Positions 16,294 to 25,437 are shown, counted from the first letter of the stretch. The stretch: 64,000 nucleotides of DNA from Agromyces lapidis (GCF_009749405.1 NZ_WBIQ01000001.1:620001-684000), one strand, 5' to 3'. Made by a program: numbers and translations. Notes: generated by a model not told the origin, from the letters alone.

Positions 16294-17193
16294 GTGACGG
16301 TGATCGACGGGGCGAGGGCACTCGACGAGGCGCTGCCCGACCGCGACTGGCGCGTGCTTCCCGGGGGCACCGAGCGCACCGTGTTCGCCGCGCCCAGCGG
16401 TCCGCTCGCGCGCATCTCCGTCGGGCCTGCCGACGGGCCGCGCGTCGTGCTCGTCCCCGGTGCGACGGGGTCGAAGGAGGACTTCGTCGTGATGATGCCG
16501 CTGCTCGCCGCCGCGGGGTACCGGGTGGAGTCGTTCGACCTCGCAGGCCAGTACGAGTCGCACGAGGCCGGTCCGTGGAACCTCGTGCCTCAGCGCGAAC
16601 GCTACGACCAGCGGCTCTTCCTCGATGATCTGATCGCCGTGCTCGACGATGGCGCCGGCGGGGCGCACGTGCTCGGCTACAGCTTCGCGGGAACGCTCGC
16701 GGGGCTCGCCCTGCTCGAGCGGCCCGACCGTTTCGCGAGCCTGACGCTGCTGAGCTCACCGCCCGAACCCGGGCAGGCGTTCCGCGGCGTCAAGCGCATC
16801 GGCTGGCTGAGCGGCTTCACGACGCCGAGGCAGGGCGCCGGGCTCATGTTGTGGGGCATCCGCAACAACCTCAACCGGGTGCCGCCGGGCCGACTCGCCT
16901 TCGTGCGGGAGCGCTTCGCGCTGACCCGGCGCGAGAGCGTCGACGACATCATCGCCCTGATGATGGCGACCCCCGACGTGCGTGCAGAACTCGCGGCGAC
17001 GAACGTCCCGAAGCTCGTCGCCGTCGGCGAGCATGACCTCTGGCCGCACGCACTGCACGAGCGCTCGGCCCGCGAGCTCGGCGCCCGTCTTGCGAGCTAC
17101 TCCACGGGGCACAGCCCCTGCGAGACGGCGCCGCATCAGTTGGTGCGCGACATGCTCGCGCTGTTCGAGACGAGCCGCTCGGTCGCCGAGTGA
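16294..17193 (+). CDS. Alpha/beta hydrolase
   Basis: A 299-residue alpha/beta-hydrolase fold enzyme. The oxyanion region is VLVPGATGSKEDF (about residues 50-62), where the usual HG is replaced by PG. The nucleophile elbow is LGYSFAGTLAG with Ser near residue 130; the acid Asp is likely in VAVGEHDLWP and the His in STGHSPCETAP. Substrate unknown. GTG 16294 is chosen from the -10 spacing. Confidence 0.85.
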   Translation: MTVIDGARALDEALPDRDWRVLPGGTERTVFAAPSGPLARISVGPADGPRVVLVPGATGSKEDFVVMMPLLAAAGYRVESFDLAGQYESHEAGPWNLVPQRERYDQRLFLDDLIAVLDDGAGGAHVLGYSFAGTLAGLALLERPDRFASLTLLSSPPEPGQAFRGVKRIGWLSGFTTPRQGAGLMLWGIRNNLNRVPPGRLAFVRERFALTRRESVDDIIALMMATPDVRAELAATNVPKLVAVGEHDLWPHALHERSARELGARLASYSTGHSPCETAPHQLVRDMLALFETSRSVAE

Positions 17194-17249
17194 GCACACG
17201 CAGGCCGTGCCACGGCGCGGGCGCGAGGCATCCCCTCGTCGACGGCGTG

Positions 17250-18056
17250 TCAGGCGGGCAGCGCGTCGTCGCCGTCGGCGTCGCGTTCGGGCGCGACCTC
17301 GCGGAGCTCGGGCGCCTCCCAGACCCAGGCCGGTGCCCTCCGCCGCTCGGCGCGGCGGGTGAGTGGCGGCCATTCGCGCGATTCGATCGACATGGTGTGG
17401 AATGCCATGTGCACTCGTCGCCAGAGCCCGGCCGCGGTGTCGAACGGCCGAGCAGAGACGCCGACGACGAGCCGACGGTCGCGCACGACCGTCATGCCGG
17501 GCTGCATCCACCAGGCGAGGTCGAGGTCGTCGTGCACGTCGGCGCGGTCGCGGTGCACGAGGTGCTCGAGCCGTCGCCAGGCGTCGGCCCGGATGGCGTA
17601 GTTCGATCCGAAGATCGGCGGATGACCGAGCAGTCCGCCGATCACGGTGAAGTAGCCGCCGATGTAGAGGTTGCGCGCGATCCACCGGACGGCGGCGTTG
17701 CGTCCGTAGAAGCGGCCGCCGTTCGTGACGACCGTCGGTCGGTCGCGGGCGGTCATGCGCCGCTCGATCCGGGCGAGCCAGTCGGGCGCGGGTACGGAGT
17801 CGGCGTCGAGCCGGGCGATGATCTCGCCCCTCGCGGCGTCGAAGCCGGTCGCGGTCGCGGGCCAGATGCCGCGTCGGGGCTCGAGGAGCACTCGGGCGCC
17901 GGCGGCGCGCGCCACGGCGGCGGTGTCGTCGGTCGAGCCGTTGTCGACGACGATGATCTCGTCGGCGGGGCGCGACTGTGCGGCCATCGCGTCGAGGCAC
18001 GCGATGAGGAAGTCCGCGTCGTCGAGACACGGAATGACGACCGAGATCGTGCTCAT
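17250..18056 (-). CDS. GT2 family glycosyltransferase
   Basis: A 268-residue GT-A fold glycosyltransferase, predicted cytoplasmic. It shows SVVIPCLDDADFL at the N-terminus, the nucleotide-sugar-binding VVDNGSTDDTA motif, the DADS metal-binding site (IIARLDADSVPAPDW), the acceptor-side GSNYAIRADAW and HDDLDLAWW, which is equivalent to the catalytic ED. A sugar donor cannot be assigned. ATG 18056 is fixed by the leaderless TACACT at 18064-18069. It is convergent with the hydrolase gene and divergent from the LLM/FMN reductase operon. Confidence 0.87.
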   Translation of the reverse strand: MSTISVVIPCLDDADFLIACLDAMAAQSRPADEIIVVDNGSTDDTAAVARAAGARVLLEPRRGIWPATATGFDAARGEIIARLDADSVPAPDWLARIERRMTARDRPTVVTNGGRFYGRNAAVRWIARNLYIGGYFTVIGGLLGHPPIFGSNYAIRADAWRRLEHLVHRDRADVHDDLDLAWWMQPGMTVVRDRRLVVGVSARPFDTAAGLWRRVHMAFHTMSIESREWPPLTRRAERRRAPAWVWEAPELREVAPERDADGDDALPA

Positions 18057-18063
18057 CGGCCCG

Positions 18064-18069
18064 AGTGTA
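18064..18069 (-). promoter_or_regulatory. -10 element of the leaderless GT2 promoter
   Basis: TACACT on the minus strand, 7 nt before ATG 18056. Confidence 0.6.
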
Positions 18070-18122
18070 TCGCCGTGGCCGTGCTTGCGGGCAGGCGGGG
18101 AATATCGTGGGGACGGCCTCGG

Positions 18123-18152
18123 TTGGACGAGATGTATGCAAACGCATAGACT
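18123..18152 (+). promoter_or_regulatory. Promoter with embedded palindrome for the LLM/FMN reductase operon
   Basis: -35 TTGGAC (18123-18128), 18-bp spacer, -10 TAGACT (18147-18152). The inverted repeat TATGC-AAAC-GCATA (18135-18148) lies in the spacer and overlaps the -10, so a bound repressor would block polymerase. No regulator gene for it is adjacent. Confidence 0.6.
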
Positions 18153-18186
18153 CCACCTATCATCGGATGAGCTCAGGAGCAGCATC

Positions 18187-19413
18187 ATGCAGTTCGGTAT
18201 TTTCACCGTCAGCGACATCACCCAGGACCCGACCACGGGGCGCACGCCGACCGAGGCCGAGCGCATCAAGGCCACCGTGGCGATCGCCAAGCACGCCGAA
18301 GAGGTCGGCCTCGACGTCTTCGCGCTCGGCGAGCACCACAACCCGCCGTTCTGGTCGTCGTCGCCGACCACGACCCTCGCCTACATCGCCGGCCAGACCA
18401 CGACCCTGCAGCTCTCCACCGCCACGACGCTCATCACCACGAACGACCCGGTGAAGATCGCCGAGGACTACGCGATGCTGCAGCACGTCTCCGACGGTCG
18501 TGCCGACCTCATGCTCGGCCGTGGCAACACCGGGCCCGTCTACCCGTGGTTCGGCAAGGACATCCGCCAGGGCCTGCCGCTGGCCGTCGAGAACTACGAA
18601 CTGCTGCACCGGCTCTGGCGCGAGGACGTCGTCGACTGGTCGGGCAAGTTCCGCACCCCGCTGCAGGGCTTCACCTCGACGCCGCGCCCGCTCGACGGCG
18701 TGCCGCCGTTCGTGTGGCACGGCTCGATCCGCACGCCAGAGGTGGCCGAACAGGCGGCCTTCTACGGCGACGGCTTCTTCGCGAACCACATCTTCTGGCC
18801 CGCCTCGCACACGCAGCGCATGATCGCGCTGTACCGCCAGCGCTTCGAGCACCACGGCCACGGCACGGCCGCGCAGGCGATCGTCGGACTCGGCGGCCAG
18901 GTGTTCATGCGGAGGAACTCGCAGGACGCGGTGCGCGACTTCCGCCCCTACTTCGACAACGCGCCGGTCTACGGCCACGGCCCGAGCCTCGAGGAGTTCA
19001 CACAGCAGACCCCGCTGACCGTGGGCAGCCCGCAGGAGGTCATCGACAAGACGCTCGGCTTCCGCGACTACGTCGGCGACTACCAGCGCCAGCTCTTCCT
19101 CATCGACCACGCGGGGCTTCCGCTGCAGACGGTGCTCGAGCAGCTCGACCTGCTCGGCGAGGTCGTCGCCGTGCTCCGCGAGGAGTTCGAGAAGGGCCGC
19201 CCGGCCGAGGTGCCGGACGCCCCGACCCACGCGGCACTGGTGCGGGCGAAGTACGGCACCGAGGCGCCCCGCCAGGCGACCCCGAACGCCAACCGCGGCG
19301 ACAACCTCACCGTCGGCTCGCCCTACCAGGACACCGCGACCGTCGACGCCCCGGCGAACCCCGCCGGCTCGGCATTCGGCCCCGCGGCGATCCGTCAGGG
19401 GGCGACCCGATGA
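18187..19413 (+). CDS. LLM-class flavin-dependent oxidoreductase (CE1758 family)
   Basis: A 408-residue luciferase-like monooxygenase using reduced FMN. Motifs are MQFGIFTVSDI at the start, VFALGEHHNPPFWSSSP (active-site loop with the His pair, about residues 43-59), the phosphate-site region DLMLGRGNTGPVYPWFG and a long C-terminal tail. It belongs to the group annotated as the CE1758-family FMN-dependent oxidoreductase, paired in actinobacteria with a CE1759-type FMN reductase, and exactly that gene overlaps its stop codon here. AGGAGC precedes the ATG. Confidence 0.9.
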   Translation: MQFGIFTVSDITQDPTTGRTPTEAERIKATVAIAKHAEEVGLDVFALGEHHNPPFWSSSPTTTLAYIAGQTTTLQLSTATTLITTNDPVKIAEDYAMLQHVSDGRADLMLGRGNTGPVYPWFGKDIRQGLPLAVENYELLHRLWREDVVDWSGKFRTPLQGFTSTPRPLDGVPPFVWHGSIRTPEVAEQAAFYGDGFFANHIFWPASHTQRMIALYRQRFEHHGHGTAAQAIVGLGGQVFMRRNSQDAVRDFRPYFDNAPVYGHGPSLEEFTQQTPLTVGSPQEVIDKTLGFRDYVGDYQRQLFLIDHAGLPLQTVLEQLDLLGEVVAVLREEFEKGRPAEVPDAPTHAALVRAKYGTEAPRQATPNANRGDNLTVGSPYQDTATVDAPANPAGSAFGPAAIRQGATR

Positions 19414-20042
19414 CCGCGAAGAAGATCATCGTCGTCTCGGCGGGGCTCTCGACCCCGAGCTCGACGCGACAGCTCGCCGACCGGCTCGCGGCCGACGCCG
19501 TCTCGGTGCTCGCCGAGCACGGCACGCAGGTCGAGGTGCAGACCTTCGAGCTGCGCGAACTCGCGCACGACATCACGAACCACCTGCTGCTCGGCTTCGC
19601 GCCGCCGAAGCTCGAAACGGCCCTCGACGCGATCGCCTCGGCCGACGGGCTCATCGCCGTCACCCCGATCTTCACCACGAGCTACGCGGGCCTGTTCAAG
19701 TCGTTCGTCGACGTGATCGACCCGCAGGCGCTCACCGACCTGCCGGTGCTGCTCGGCGCGACGGGCGGCACGCCGCGTCACTCGCTCGCGATCGACTATG
19801 CGATGCGGCCGCTGTTCACCTACCTGCACGCCATCCCCGTCACGACCGGCGTGTTCGCCGCGACCGGTGACTGGGGCGGCGCCGAGGGCGACGGCGTCCG
19901 TTCGCTGCCCGATCGCATCTACCGGGGCGCGAAGGAGTTCGCCGAGCTCGTCGAGCGCACCGATCGTTCCCAGCTCGTCAACGACCCGTTCCAGCTCGAC
20001 CGTCCCATGGGGCACCTCATCGGCGGCCTCGCGGGGGAGTAG
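19410..20042 (+). CDS. NAD(P)H-dependent FMN reductase (CE1759 family)
   Basis: A 210-residue flavodoxin-like reductase that would supply reduced FMN to the LLM monooxygenase encoded just upstream; the two genes share an ATGA overlap, implying translational coupling. Features are IIVVSAGLSTPSSTRQLADRL (FMN phosphate loop, residues 5-25), the VTPIFTTSYAGLFKSFVD stretch typical of NADPH-dependent FMN reductases, and GATGGTPRH near residue 115. Cytoplasmic. A bidirectional hairpin separates it from the convergent dodecin gene. Confidence 0.9.
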   Translation: MTAKKIIVVSAGLSTPSSTRQLADRLAADAVSVLAEHGTQVEVQTFELRELAHDITNHLLLGFAPPKLETALDAIASADGLIAVTPIFTTSYAGLFKSFVDVIDPQALTDLPVLLGATGGTPRHSLAIDYAMRPLFTYLHAIPVTTGVFAATGDWGGAEGDGVRSLPDRIYRGAKEFAELVERTDRSQLVNDPFQLDRPMGHLIGGLAGE

Positions 20043-20051
20043 GCGCGCGAC

Positions 20052-20087
20052 GACGGTGGGGAGGTCCGGGAGGCCCTCCCCGCCGTC
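20052..20087. terminator. Bidirectional terminator
   Basis: Thirteen-bp stem GACGGTGGGGAGG/CCTCCCCGCCGTC with a ten-base loop between the convergent FMN reductase and dodecin genes. Confidence 0.8.
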
Positions 20088-20099
20088 GATGCGTGCGCG

Positions 20100-20306
20100 T
20101 CAGTCGTCGAGCACGAACGTCACCTCGAGCGTCACCGACCATCCGGTGATGCGCCCGTCGGTCGCTTCGACCTTCTGCTCCTTCACCCACGCCCCGCTCA
20201 CGTTGCGGAGCGTCTCCGACGCGCGGGCGACGCCTGCGGCGACCGCATCGTCGAAACTCGTCTCCGAACGGACGGTGATGGTGGTGACACGTGCGACGGA
20301 AGCCAT
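20100..20306 (-). CDS. Dodecin family protein
   Basis: A 68-residue dodecin, a small protein that assembles as a hollow dodecamer and stores flavin or related cofactors. The pattern VARVTTITVRSETSFDDAVAAGVARA, then VSGAWVKEQ with the flavin-stacking Trp, and the GWSVTLEVTFVLDD final strand are canonical. The ATG is preceded by GAGGAGGA at good spacing. It lies tail-to-tail with an FMN-dependent oxidase/reductase pair, which fits flavin handling, although no co-transcription is possible. Confidence 0.93.
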   Translation of the reverse strand: MASVARVTTITVRSETSFDDAVAAGVARASETLRNVSGAWVKEQKVEATDGRITGWSVTLEVTFVLDD

Positions 20307-20472
20307 GGTGTTCCTCCTCGAATCCGATGGTGCCTTCCCTCCATCATCCGCCCGTGCACCGAGGAGCGCGAGTGGTTGACCGCAGAGCGGACCACGGCGA
20401 ACACGCGTCGACCGTCGGGTGAATCCTTCGCGCACGGGCCCGTTCGACGCCCGTCGGCGCGGCTTCGCACCG

Positions 20473-20478
20473 CACGCT
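20473..20478 (+). promoter_or_regulatory. Weak leaderless-type -10 element
   Basis: CACGCT (one mismatch from TACGCT), 6 nt before GTG 20485; same geometry as at 50195. Confidence 0.4.
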
Positions 20479-20484
20479 GGATGC

Positions 20485-22590
20485 GTGAAGGTCGTCCTCC
20501 TCGCAGAATCGTTCCTCCCGCACATGAACGGCGTGACGCACTCGCTGCTGCAGGTGCTTCGCCATCTCGAACGGCGCGGGCACGAGGCCCTCGTCGTCGC
20601 ACCCCGCTCCGGCCCGGTCGATCGGGCCCTCTACGGCGACGCCCGTACGATCCTCCTTCCCTCGGTGCCGCTGCCGAGTTACCCCGAGGTGCGGGTGACG
20701 CTCGCGGGGGCGGCGAGGCTCGCCGCGATCGTGCGCGAACACCGGGCCGACGTCGTGCATCTCGCGTCTCCGTTCGTGCTCGGCTGGCGCGGCGTGCTCG
20801 CGGCCGAGACGGCTGGGGCGCCGTCAGTCGCCGTCTACCAGACCGACGTGCCCGCGTACGCCGAGCGCTACGGCATCCCGGCGGCGGAGCCCGCGTTGAC
20901 CCGTCATCTCGGCCGGCTCCACCGTCGAGCGACACTCACGCTCGCCCCCTCGAGCTCGGCGGTCGAGCGGCTCGCATCGCTCGGCGTCGAACGGCTGCGG
21001 ATCTGGCGGCGAGGTGTCGACACCGAGCGCTTCGCCCCCTCCCGCCGCGACGAGTCGTGGCGGCGTCGCGTCGCGCCGGGCGGCGAGACGATCGTGGGCT
21101 ACGTGGGACGACTCGCCGCCGAGAAGCAGGTCGACGACCTCGTCGCGCTCTCCGGCATGCCCGGCGTGCGGCTCGTCGTCGTCGGCGACGGTCCCGCGCG
21201 GGCCGCGCTCGAACGGCGGCTGCCGGCGGCGCTGTTCACCGGATTCCTGGACGGCGACGAGCTCGCCCGGGCGATGGCGAGTCTCGACGTGTTCGTGCAC
21301 CCGGGCGAGCACGAGACCTTCTGCCAGACGGTGCAGGAGGCGCTCGCGAGCGGTGTGCCGGTCGTCGCGACGGGGCGCGGCGGGCCGCTCGATCTCGTCG
21401 AGCAGAGCCGCAACGGCTGGCTCTACCGCCCCGGCGACCTCGACGAGATGCGGTCGCGCGTGCAGGACCTCGCCGGCGACGCCGCGAAGCGCCGCGCCTT
21501 CGCCCTGCACGCCCGCGGTTCGGTGCTCGGGCGCGGCTGGGATCGGCTCGGCGACGAGCTCATCGGGCATTACGAGGATGCCACGGGGCTCCGTCGTGCG
21601 ATGCCGTCACGCGGCTCGGCGCGCGCCGACGGCGCCGTGGGGGAGCAGCTCGGGCGCGTGGCATCCCGCCCGCTCGCCGCAACGATCGCGGCGACAGTGA
21701 CAGCGGCACCGGCAGCGCCGCCGCCGCCCCCGAGGCCGCGCCGCTACGTGGCCGTCGGCGACTCGCTCACCGAGGGCCTCTGCGACACCTCGCGCACGCC
21801 TGAGGGTTCGTACCGCGGCTGGGCCGACCGGCTCGCGATGCTGCTCGCGCTCGCCGCACCTCAGGGTGAGCCGATCGCGTACGCGAACCTCGCCGTGCGC
21901 AGCCGCAGGGTGCGCGACGTCGTCGACGAGCAGCTGCCGCGCGCACTCGAGCTCGGCGCCGACTTCGTCTCGGTGCTCGTCGGGGGCAACGACCTGGTCG
22001 GTCGCCGCATCGACCCCGAGCGACTCGCACGTGAGCTCGGCGCCGCCGTCGGGCGAGTGCGCGCGACGGGCTGCGAGGTGCTGCTCGTCACGCCGTTCCT
22101 GCCCGACCGCCGCGAGGCGAGGCCGCTCGCCGCCCGCTTCGCCCGGTTCAACGCGGTGCTCGGCGAGATGGCGACGGCGCAGGGCGTCCGTTTCGTCGAC
22201 GTCGCCGCCGAGCCCGGGCTCACCGCCGCCGATCGATGGGCGGAGGATCGCGTGCACCTCAACTCATCGGGCCACCGCGGGCTCGCGTACGCGGCGGCCA
22301 GGGTGCTCGGCATCCCCGATGCCCATGAGCTCGCGGCCCTCGAACTGGCGATCCACGACGACGCGGCCGACCCGGGTGAACTCGGCGACCTCGCCTGGCT
22401 GCGCCGTCATGCGGTGCCCTGGGTGCTCAGGCGGATGCGGGGTCGCGCCGCCGGCGACGGGATGGTCGCAGGGCGCGCAACGCTCGAACCGGTCGCCCTG
22501 CCCCCGGAGTTCGGGCGCCGACCGGCATCGCCGCGACGCACGGGAGGCGGCGCAGAGCGGAGCCCGCTCGGTGCGCGGAGCGCGGGGTGA
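20485..22590 (+). CDS. GT4 glycosyltransferase fused to SGNH/GDSL hydrolase
   Basis: One uninterrupted 701-residue frame with two enzymes. Residues 1-385 are a GT4 (GT-B) glycosyltransferase: VKVVLLAESFLPHMNGV, the donor-site RGVDTERF, YVGRLAAEKQVDDL, and the E-x7-E pair in HETFCQTVQEAL. They resemble actinobacterial GDP-mannose-dependent MgtA/PimB-like enzymes. An Ala/Pro linker (about 390-418) leads to an SGNH hydrolase with VGDSLTEG (Ser near 427), VGGNDLVG and DRVHLNSSGH supplying the Asp/His pair. The natural inference is glycan transfer plus deacylation of a cell-envelope lipid or glycan. GTG 20485 is chosen by family start and the -10-like CACGCT. Confidence 0.88.
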   Translation: MKVVLLAESFLPHMNGVTHSLLQVLRHLERRGHEALVVAPRSGPVDRALYGDARTILLPSVPLPSYPEVRVTLAGAARLAAIVREHRADVVHLASPFVLGWRGVLAAETAGAPSVAVYQTDVPAYAERYGIPAAEPALTRHLGRLHRRATLTLAPSSSAVERLASLGVERLRIWRRGVDTERFAPSRRDESWRRRVAPGGETIVGYVGRLAAEKQVDDLVALSGMPGVRLVVVGDGPARAALERRLPAALFTGFLDGDELARAMASLDVFVHPGEHETFCQTVQEALASGVPVVATGRGGPLDLVEQSRNGWLYRPGDLDEMRSRVQDLAGDAAKRRAFALHARGSVLGRGWDRLGDELIGHYEDATGLRRAMPSRGSARADGAVGEQLGRVASRPLAATIAATVTAAPAAPPPPPRPRRYVAVGDSLTEGLCDTSRTPEGSYRGWADRLAMLLALAAPQGEPIAYANLAVRSRRVRDVVDEQLPRALELGADFVSVLVGGNDLVGRRIDPERLARELGAAVGRVRATGCEVLLVTPFLPDRREARPLAARFARFNAVLGEMATAQGVRFVDVAAEPGLTAADRWAEDRVHLNSSGHRGLAYAAARVLGIPDAHELAALELAIHDDAADPGELGDLAWLRRHAVPWVLRRMRGRAAGDGMVAGRATLEPVALPPEFGRRPASPRRTGGGAERSPLGARSAG

Positions 22591-22592
22591 GC

Positions 22593-22784
22593 TCAGCCGC
22601 TCTTGCGGCGGAACTCGCGCTTGTGGTCGGCGGGGCCGTGCGTCTGGTTCGCGGCGCCCGAGCCGTCGAGGTGCGCTTCGCCCTCACGGCGCTTCGACGC
22701 GTTGTTCTTACGTTCGAGCGCCTCGCGGAACTTGCGCTTGGTCTCCTCGGAGGCGCTGGGTGTCGTCTGCTCGTCGGAAGTCAT
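22593..22784 (-). CDS. DUF5302 small protein
   Basis: A 63-residue, highly charged protein (MTSDEQTT start, ETKRKFREALERKN core, HKREFRRKSG end), probably largely disordered or helical. It matches the actinobacterial DUF5302 pattern; function unknown. It is convergent with the GT4-SGNH gene, whose stop lies 2 bp away. Confidence 0.82.
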   Translation of the reverse strand: MTSDEQTTPSASEETKRKFREALERKNNASKRREGEAHLDGSGAANQTHGPADHKREFRRKSG

Positions 22785-23097
22785 GCTCTCGAGTCTTGCA
22801 CGGATGCCTCGCGGCGCGCGCCGCGCCGACGCGTCACACGCGGGACATCCGCAGTTCACGGCCCGAAAACGGGCCCTCTGCTAGCATTGGGAGCGGTTGC
22901 CCGTGCATTCGCCCGGGCGATCATTGGAGCAGGCCGGCAGGAAGCTGGTCCCCTGTGGTGGATCACCAACTCGATTTGGTGGACTTCTACTGGTGGCCAG
23001 CGTGAACGCAAGCTCTTGCGATTCGTAATGCCTGTTCCTGCTCCTTCGTACGAGTCGCGCCCACACGGGGTGCGACGGTAAACAAAGGAGAGGCCTC
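22785..23097. other. pnp upstream region and structured leader
   Basis: No gene in 313 bp. It contains a GGATGCCTC motif (22802), a possible pnp -10 TAGCAT at 22882-22887, and a leader of about 200 bases. In the leader, TGGTG-GAT-CACCA (22956-22968) and CACCAA-CTCGAT-TTGGTG (22964-22981) are alternative hairpins sharing the same CACCA strand. The leader ends in AAAGGAGAGG before the TTG start. Confidence 0.5.
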
Positions 23098-25380
23098 TTG
23101 GAAGGTCCTGAAATCACGTTCGCCGAGACCGTCATCGACAACGGCAAGTTCGGCACGCGTACCATCCGCTTCGAGACCGGCCGCCTCGCGCAGCAGGCGC
23201 AGGGCTCGGCGGTCGCCTACATCGACGAAGAGACCATGCTGCTCTCGGCGACCTCCGTCTCGAAGCAGCCGAAGGAGCACTTCGACTTCTTCCCGCTGAC
23301 GATCGACGTCGAAGAGCGCATGTACGCCGCGGGTCGCATCCCGGGCTCGTTCTTCCGTCGCGAGGGCCGCCCCTCGACCGAGGCGATCCTCACCTGCCGT
23401 CTCATCGACCGCCCCCTGCGCCCCTCGTTCGTCGAGGGCCTCCGCAACGAGGTGCAGGTCGTCGTCACGGTGCTCGCCATCGAGCCCGACGAGCTCTACG
23501 ACGTGCTGGCCATCAACGCCGCGTCGCTCTCGACCCAGCTCTCGGGCCTGCCGTTCTCCGGCCCCGTGGCGGGTGTCCGCGTCGCGCTCATCGACGGCCA
23601 GTGGGTCGCGTTCCCGAAGCACTCGCAGCTCGAGGACGCCGTGTTCAGCATGGTCGTCGCCGGTCGCGTCGTGACCGAGGCCGACGGCTCGCAGGACGTC
23701 GCGATCATGATGATCGAGGCCGAGGCGACCGACAACGCGTGGAACCTGATCCAGGCCGGCGCGGTCAAGCCGAACGAAGAGATCATCGCGCAGGGCATCG
23801 AGTCGTCGAAGCCCTTCATCAAGCAGCTCGTCGAGGCGCAGGAGCAGGTCGCGAAGACCGCTGCGAAGCCCGTCGCCGACTACCCGACGTTCCCGCCGTA
23901 CCAGCCCGAGGTGAAGGAGGCCGTCGAGGCCTTCGCCGCCGCCGAGCTCAAGGACGTCTACCAGATCGCCGGCAAGGTCGAGCGTCAGGACGCCGACGAC
24001 GCACTCAAGGCGCGCACCAAGGAGCACATCGCCGCGAAGGTCGAGGCGGGCGAGCTGCCCGAGTCGGCCAACGCCGAGGTGTCGGCCGCGTACAAGTCGG
24101 TCACGAAGAAGGTCATGCGCACGCGCGTCCTCGAAGAGGGCGTCCGCATCGACGGCCGCGGCCTCGCCGACATCCGTCCGCTCGACGCCGAGGTGCAGGT
24201 CGTGCCCCGCGTGCACGGTTCGGCGATCTTCCAGCGCGGCGAGACCCAGATCCTGGGCATCACCACGCTGAACATGCTGAAGCTCGAGCAGCAGATCGAC
24301 TCGCTGAGCCCGGTCACCAAGAAGCGCTACATGCACAACTACAACTTCCCGCCCTACTCGACGGGTGAGACGGGGCGTGTGGGTTCGCCCAAGCGCCGCG
24401 AGATCGGCCACGGCGCGCTCGCCGAGCGTGCGCTCGTGCCGGTGCTGCCCACTCGTGAAGAGTTCCCCTACGCCATCCGCCAGGTCTCCGAGGCGCTCGG
24501 CTCGAACGGCTCGACCTCGATGGGCTCGGTCTGCGCATCGACCCTCTCGCTGCTGAACGCCGGTGTGCCGCTGCGCGCGCCGGTCGCGGGCATCGCGATG
24601 GGCCTCATCTCCGACACCGTGAACGGTGAGACCCGCTACGCGGCGCTCACCGACATCCTCGGTGCTGAAGACGCACTCGGCGACATGGACTTCAAGGTCG
24701 CCGGCACCAGCGAGTTCGTCACGGCGATCCAGCTCGACACGAAGCTCGACGGCATCCCCGCCTCGGTGCTCGCCGGCGCGCTGACGCAGGCGAAGGACGC
24801 CCGCACGACGATCCTCGCCGTGCTGAACGCCGCGATCGACGCTCCCGACGAGATGGCGCCGACCGCGCCTCGCGTCATCAGCGTGCAGATCCCCGTCGAC
24901 AAGATCGGCGAGCTGATCGGCCCCAAGGGCAAGACGATCAACGCCATCCAGGACGAGACCGGCGCCGACATCTCCATCGAGGAGGACGGCACCGTCTACA
25001 TCGGCGCCGTCGACGGCCCGTCGGCCGAGGCCGCCCGTGCCCAGGTCAATGCGATCGCCAACCCGACCAACCCCGAGGTCGGCGAGCAGTTCCTCGGAAC
25101 CGTCGTGAAGATCGCCGCCTTCGGCGCGTTCATCTCGCTGCTGCCCGGCAAGGACGGCCTCCTCCACATCTCGGAGGTGCGCAAGCTCGCCGGCGGCAAG
25201 CGCGTCGAGAACGTCGAAGACGTGCTCGGCGTCGGCCAGAAGATCCTCGTCGAGATCACGAAGATCGACGACCGCGGCAAGCTCTCGCTCGCCCCGGTCC
25301 TCGCCGAGGACGCGGACTCCGAGGGTCGCGGCGCGACCGGTGAGCACGCCGAGGCTCCCGCCGAAGGCGCCGACGACTAG
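23098..25380 (+). CDS. pnp: Polyribonucleotide nucleotidyltransferase (PNPase)
   Basis: A 760-residue phosphorolytic 3'-5' exoribonuclease of the RNA degradosome. It has two RNase PH domains: the first has the [25 protein letters not shown] segment (about 85-110), and the second has QRGETQILG and [10 protein letters not shown] with catalytic aspartates. A KH domain around [16 protein letters not shown] (about 603-618) and an S1 domain (about 660-728, [20 protein letters not shown]) follow, then an acidic tail. The TTG start is set by AAAGGAGAGG seven bases upstream. Its long structured leader is consistent with the autoregulation known for pnp elsewhere. Confidence 0.98.
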   Translation: MEGPEITFAETVIDNGKFGTRTIRFETGRLAQQAQGSAVAYIDEETMLLSATSVSKQPKEHFDFFPLTIDVEERMYAAGRIPGSFFRREGRPSTEAILTCRLIDRPLRPSFVEGLRNEVQVVVTVLAIEPDELYDVLAINAASLSTQLSGLPFSGPVAGVRVALIDGQWVAFPKHSQLEDAVFSMVVAGRVVTEADGSQDVAIMMIEAEATDNAWNLIQAGAVKPNEEIIAQGIESSKPFIKQLVEAQEQVAKTAAKPVADYPTFPPYQPEVKEAVEAFAAAELKDVYQIAGKVERQDADDALKARTKEHIAAKVEAGELPESANAEVSAAYKSVTKKVMRTRVLEEGVRIDGRGLADIRPLDAEVQVVPRVHGSAIFQRGETQILGITTLNMLKLEQQIDSLSPVTKKRYMHNYNFPPYSTGETGRVGSPKRREIGHGALAERALVPVLPTREEFPYAIRQVSEALGSNGSTSMGSVCASTLSLLNAGVPLRAPVAGIAMGLISDTVNGETRYAALTDILGAEDALGDMDFKVAGTSEFVTAIQLDTKLDGIPASVLAGALTQAKDARTTILAVLNAAIDAPDEMAPTAPRVISVQIPVDKIGELIGPKGKTINAIQDETGADISIEEDGTVYIGAVDGPSAEAARAQVNAIANPTNPEVGEQFLGTVVKIAAFGAFISLLPGKDGLLHISEVRKLAGGKRVENVEDVLGVGQKILVEITKIDDRGKLSLAPVLAEDADSEGRGATGEHAEAPAEGADD

Positions 25381-25402
25381 TCGTCGCCCTTCAGCAGTGC
25401 GC

Positions 25403-25437
25403 GGATGCCCCGCCCGAGACTCTCGGGCGGGGCATCC
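25403..25437 (+). terminator. pnp terminator
   Basis: GGATGCCCCGCCCGAGA pairs perfectly with TCTCGGGCGGGGCATCC (the innermost bases form a tight loop), 22 bases after the stop. The stem ends are again GGATGCC/GGCATCC. Confidence 0.88.

Noticed and set aside
22855..22887. TTCACG...TAGCAT as a full pnp promoter
   Set aside because: The spacer would be 21 bp, outside the usual range; only the -10-like TAGCAT is mentioned.
22987..25347. Long open frame (786 codons) antisense to pnp
   Set aside because: Its translation is a His/Asp/Arg/Leu-rich low-complexity string, as expected for the reverse frame of a high-GC gene. Similar long frames opposite accD1, accA1/acyl-CoA dehydrogenase, ftsK and the M28 gene were dropped for the same reason.
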